Below, piece after piece: positions 4,876 through 5,757 of a DNA stretch of 5,757 bases (positions are counted from its first letter, which is position 1; the number at the start of each line of letters is the position of its first letter). The notes beneath the pieces are model-generated. The model was not told the origin of the DNA. It saw nothing but the letters and a program-made list of their open reading frames with translations, and searched no databases. The translations under genes were made by a program, and so were the position numbers. Source of the stretch: an uncultured Prevotellaceae bacterium (GTDB lineage Bacteria > Bacteroidota > Bacteroidia > Bacteroidales > Bacteroidaceae). The stretch spans positions 1-5,757 of the forward strand of contig CAMJAO010000149.1 of the NCBI GenBank assembly GCA_946403615.1, read 5' to 3'.

Positions 4876-5757
4876 CTAATTCTTTTTTAGAATCTTATAC
4901 TCAAACGGTTGTAGGCGGAGTGAGTCTTGGAGCTCGAAGGGCTTGCCGTCTTGCAGGTCTGTTGTTTTTGCAGATTTCCATTCGTCGGGCAATGCCATTT
5001 TCGCTTCTTGATTGCGTACATTTACGGCGATGAGGAAGCAGTCTTTTCCTTCGGCTTTCTCCACGAGAAGGATATCATGATCGGGGTAGAATTTAGGCTG
5101 TGCTTTGCGCAATGCGGGATTGTCATTGTACAGGCCTATCAGATGCTGATATTCCTTGTAGAGGTCAGCATGAGCCGTCCAGTCAACAGGCACATATTGG
5201 AAGAAATTGATGGGATTCTCATAACCCACCTCTTGTGAACCATAGATGAGCGCTCCTCCATGCGGGAAGACCGAGGCGACATAAGCAGCCATCGACCCAC
5301 GTTCGTTGGTAAACTCTTTCACGGGAGTGATTTCTGTGGAGTGGTCATGGTTGGTGGTAAAGCGCAGTTTCACCTTGCCGCCTGGCAGGCTGTCATACTC
5401 CGCCTTATCGGCTGCTATCAGATTCTCAACACTATAGCCTTTGTTGAACACATTTACCAATGAGTCTTTGTAGTCCCAACCGTAATTCATATCGAATCCA
5501 CCCACGGTGAAGTTATCCACGCGCTTGCCTTCGGCCAGCATCACGATTTTACGCTTGCCGGCAGCCTTACGCAAGGTGTCGATGGCCTCTTTCCAGAAAT
5601 CCGCGGGCACACCGTCGGCCACATCGCAACGGAAGCCATCGATACCACAGTCCTTTACCCAGAACGCCATGGCATCAATCATGGCATCACGCATATCACG
5701 ATTGTCATAGTTGAGATCGGCCACATCATGCCACTCCCAAGGTCTGGGATGGATAAT
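4876..5757 (-). CDS. GH13-family alpha-amylase, C-terminal part (5' end beyond the right edge)
   Basis: The minus-strand frame is open to the window edge and ends in TAG at 4876-4878, showing the last 293 residues. The GTG at 5724 is internal, because conserved sequence (HPRPWEWHDVADLNYDN) continues upstream of it. Three of the four GH13 regions are visible (residues numbered from the window edge): region II GFRCDVAD with nucleophile Asp45, region III VMLAEG with acid/base Glu76, and region IV FTTNHDHS with Asp138. The catalytic triad is therefore intact. Region I (the usual DxxxNH) must lie outside. The enzyme should cleave alpha-1,4 glucan bonds in starch, glycogen or maltodextrin. After the barrel, from about residue 205 on, comes a C-terminal beta domain with KFYPDHDILLVEKAEGKDCFLIAVN. 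Whether the protein has a signal peptide cannot be seen. It converges on the kdsA operon across the repeat-rich gap. The exact GH13 subfamily is uncertain. Confidence 0.92.
   Translation of the reverse strand: MIHPRPWEWHDVADLNYDNRDMRDAMIDAMAFWVKDCGIDGFRCDVADGVPADFWKEAIDTLRKAAGKRKIVMLAEGKRVDNFTVGGFDMNYGWDYKDSLVNVFNKGYSVENLIAADKAEYDSLPGGKVKLRFTTNHDHSTEITPVKEFTNERGSMAAYVASVFPHGGALIYGSQEVGYENPINFFQYVPVDWTAHADLYKEYQHLIGLYNDNPALRKAQPKFYPDHDILLVEKAEGKDCFLIAVNVRNQEAKMALPDEWKSAKTTDLQDGKPFELQDSLRLQPFEYKILKKN

Noticed and set aside
5722..5724. GTG at 5724 as the real start of the amylase gene
   Set aside because: The same frame continues upstream to the window edge with GH13-like sequence, and region I of the catalytic domain would be missing. 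The gene is cut by the window.

Overview
The window looks like a chromosomal segment of a Gram-negative Bacteroidota, most likely a Prevotella-like member of the Bacteroidales. Three things point there. Two enzymes of KDO (lipopolysaccharide core sugar) synthesis are present. The outer-membrane barrel protein is a small type common in Bacteroidales and ends in Phe. The kdsA promoter matches the Bacteroides housekeeping consensus TTTG-N19-TAnnTTTG, and most starts lack a Shine-Dalgarno sequence. The species assignment is inference, not something the sequence proves.

Layout, left to right. (1) The 3' end of an MscS-type mechanosensitive channel gene is followed 27 bases later, without a visible terminator, by a gene for a secreted three-repeat ricin-type (beta-trefoil) lectin. 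(2) A gap holds two stem-loops; the second is a strong bidirectional terminator between converging genes. (3) A minus-strand gene encodes a 173-residue outer-membrane beta-barrel protein. It diverges from kdsA, and the two promoters sit back to back. (4) A plus-strand operon of three genes follows: kdsA (KDO-8-phosphate synthase, metal-dependent type), kdsD (arabinose-5-phosphate isomerase, SIS plus CBS pair) 3 bases later, and a cardiolipin-synthase-like phospholipase D with an N-terminal signal sequence 20 bases later. (5) A gap of about 230 bases is built around three copies of a 30-base repeat, two direct and one inverted, and carries no gene. (6) The 3' two-thirds or so of a GH13 alpha-amylase gene lies on the minus strand and runs off the right edge.

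Functionally, the middle of the window is an envelope locus. KdsD makes arabinose 5-phosphate from ribulose 5-phosphate. KdsA condenses it with phosphoenolpyruvate to KDO-8-phosphate. The co-transcribed PLD-family protein probably acts on phospholipid at or outside the inner membrane, and the divergent barrel protein resides in the outer membrane. The phosphatase (KdsC) and activating enzyme (KdsB) are not in the window. The amylase and lectin are probably separate carbohydrate-related functions. I found no CRISPR array, tRNA, rRNA, transposase or clear defence system. The least explained items are the repeat cluster at 4647-4863, the highly symmetric lectin and the signal-bearing PLD enzyme in the KDO operon.
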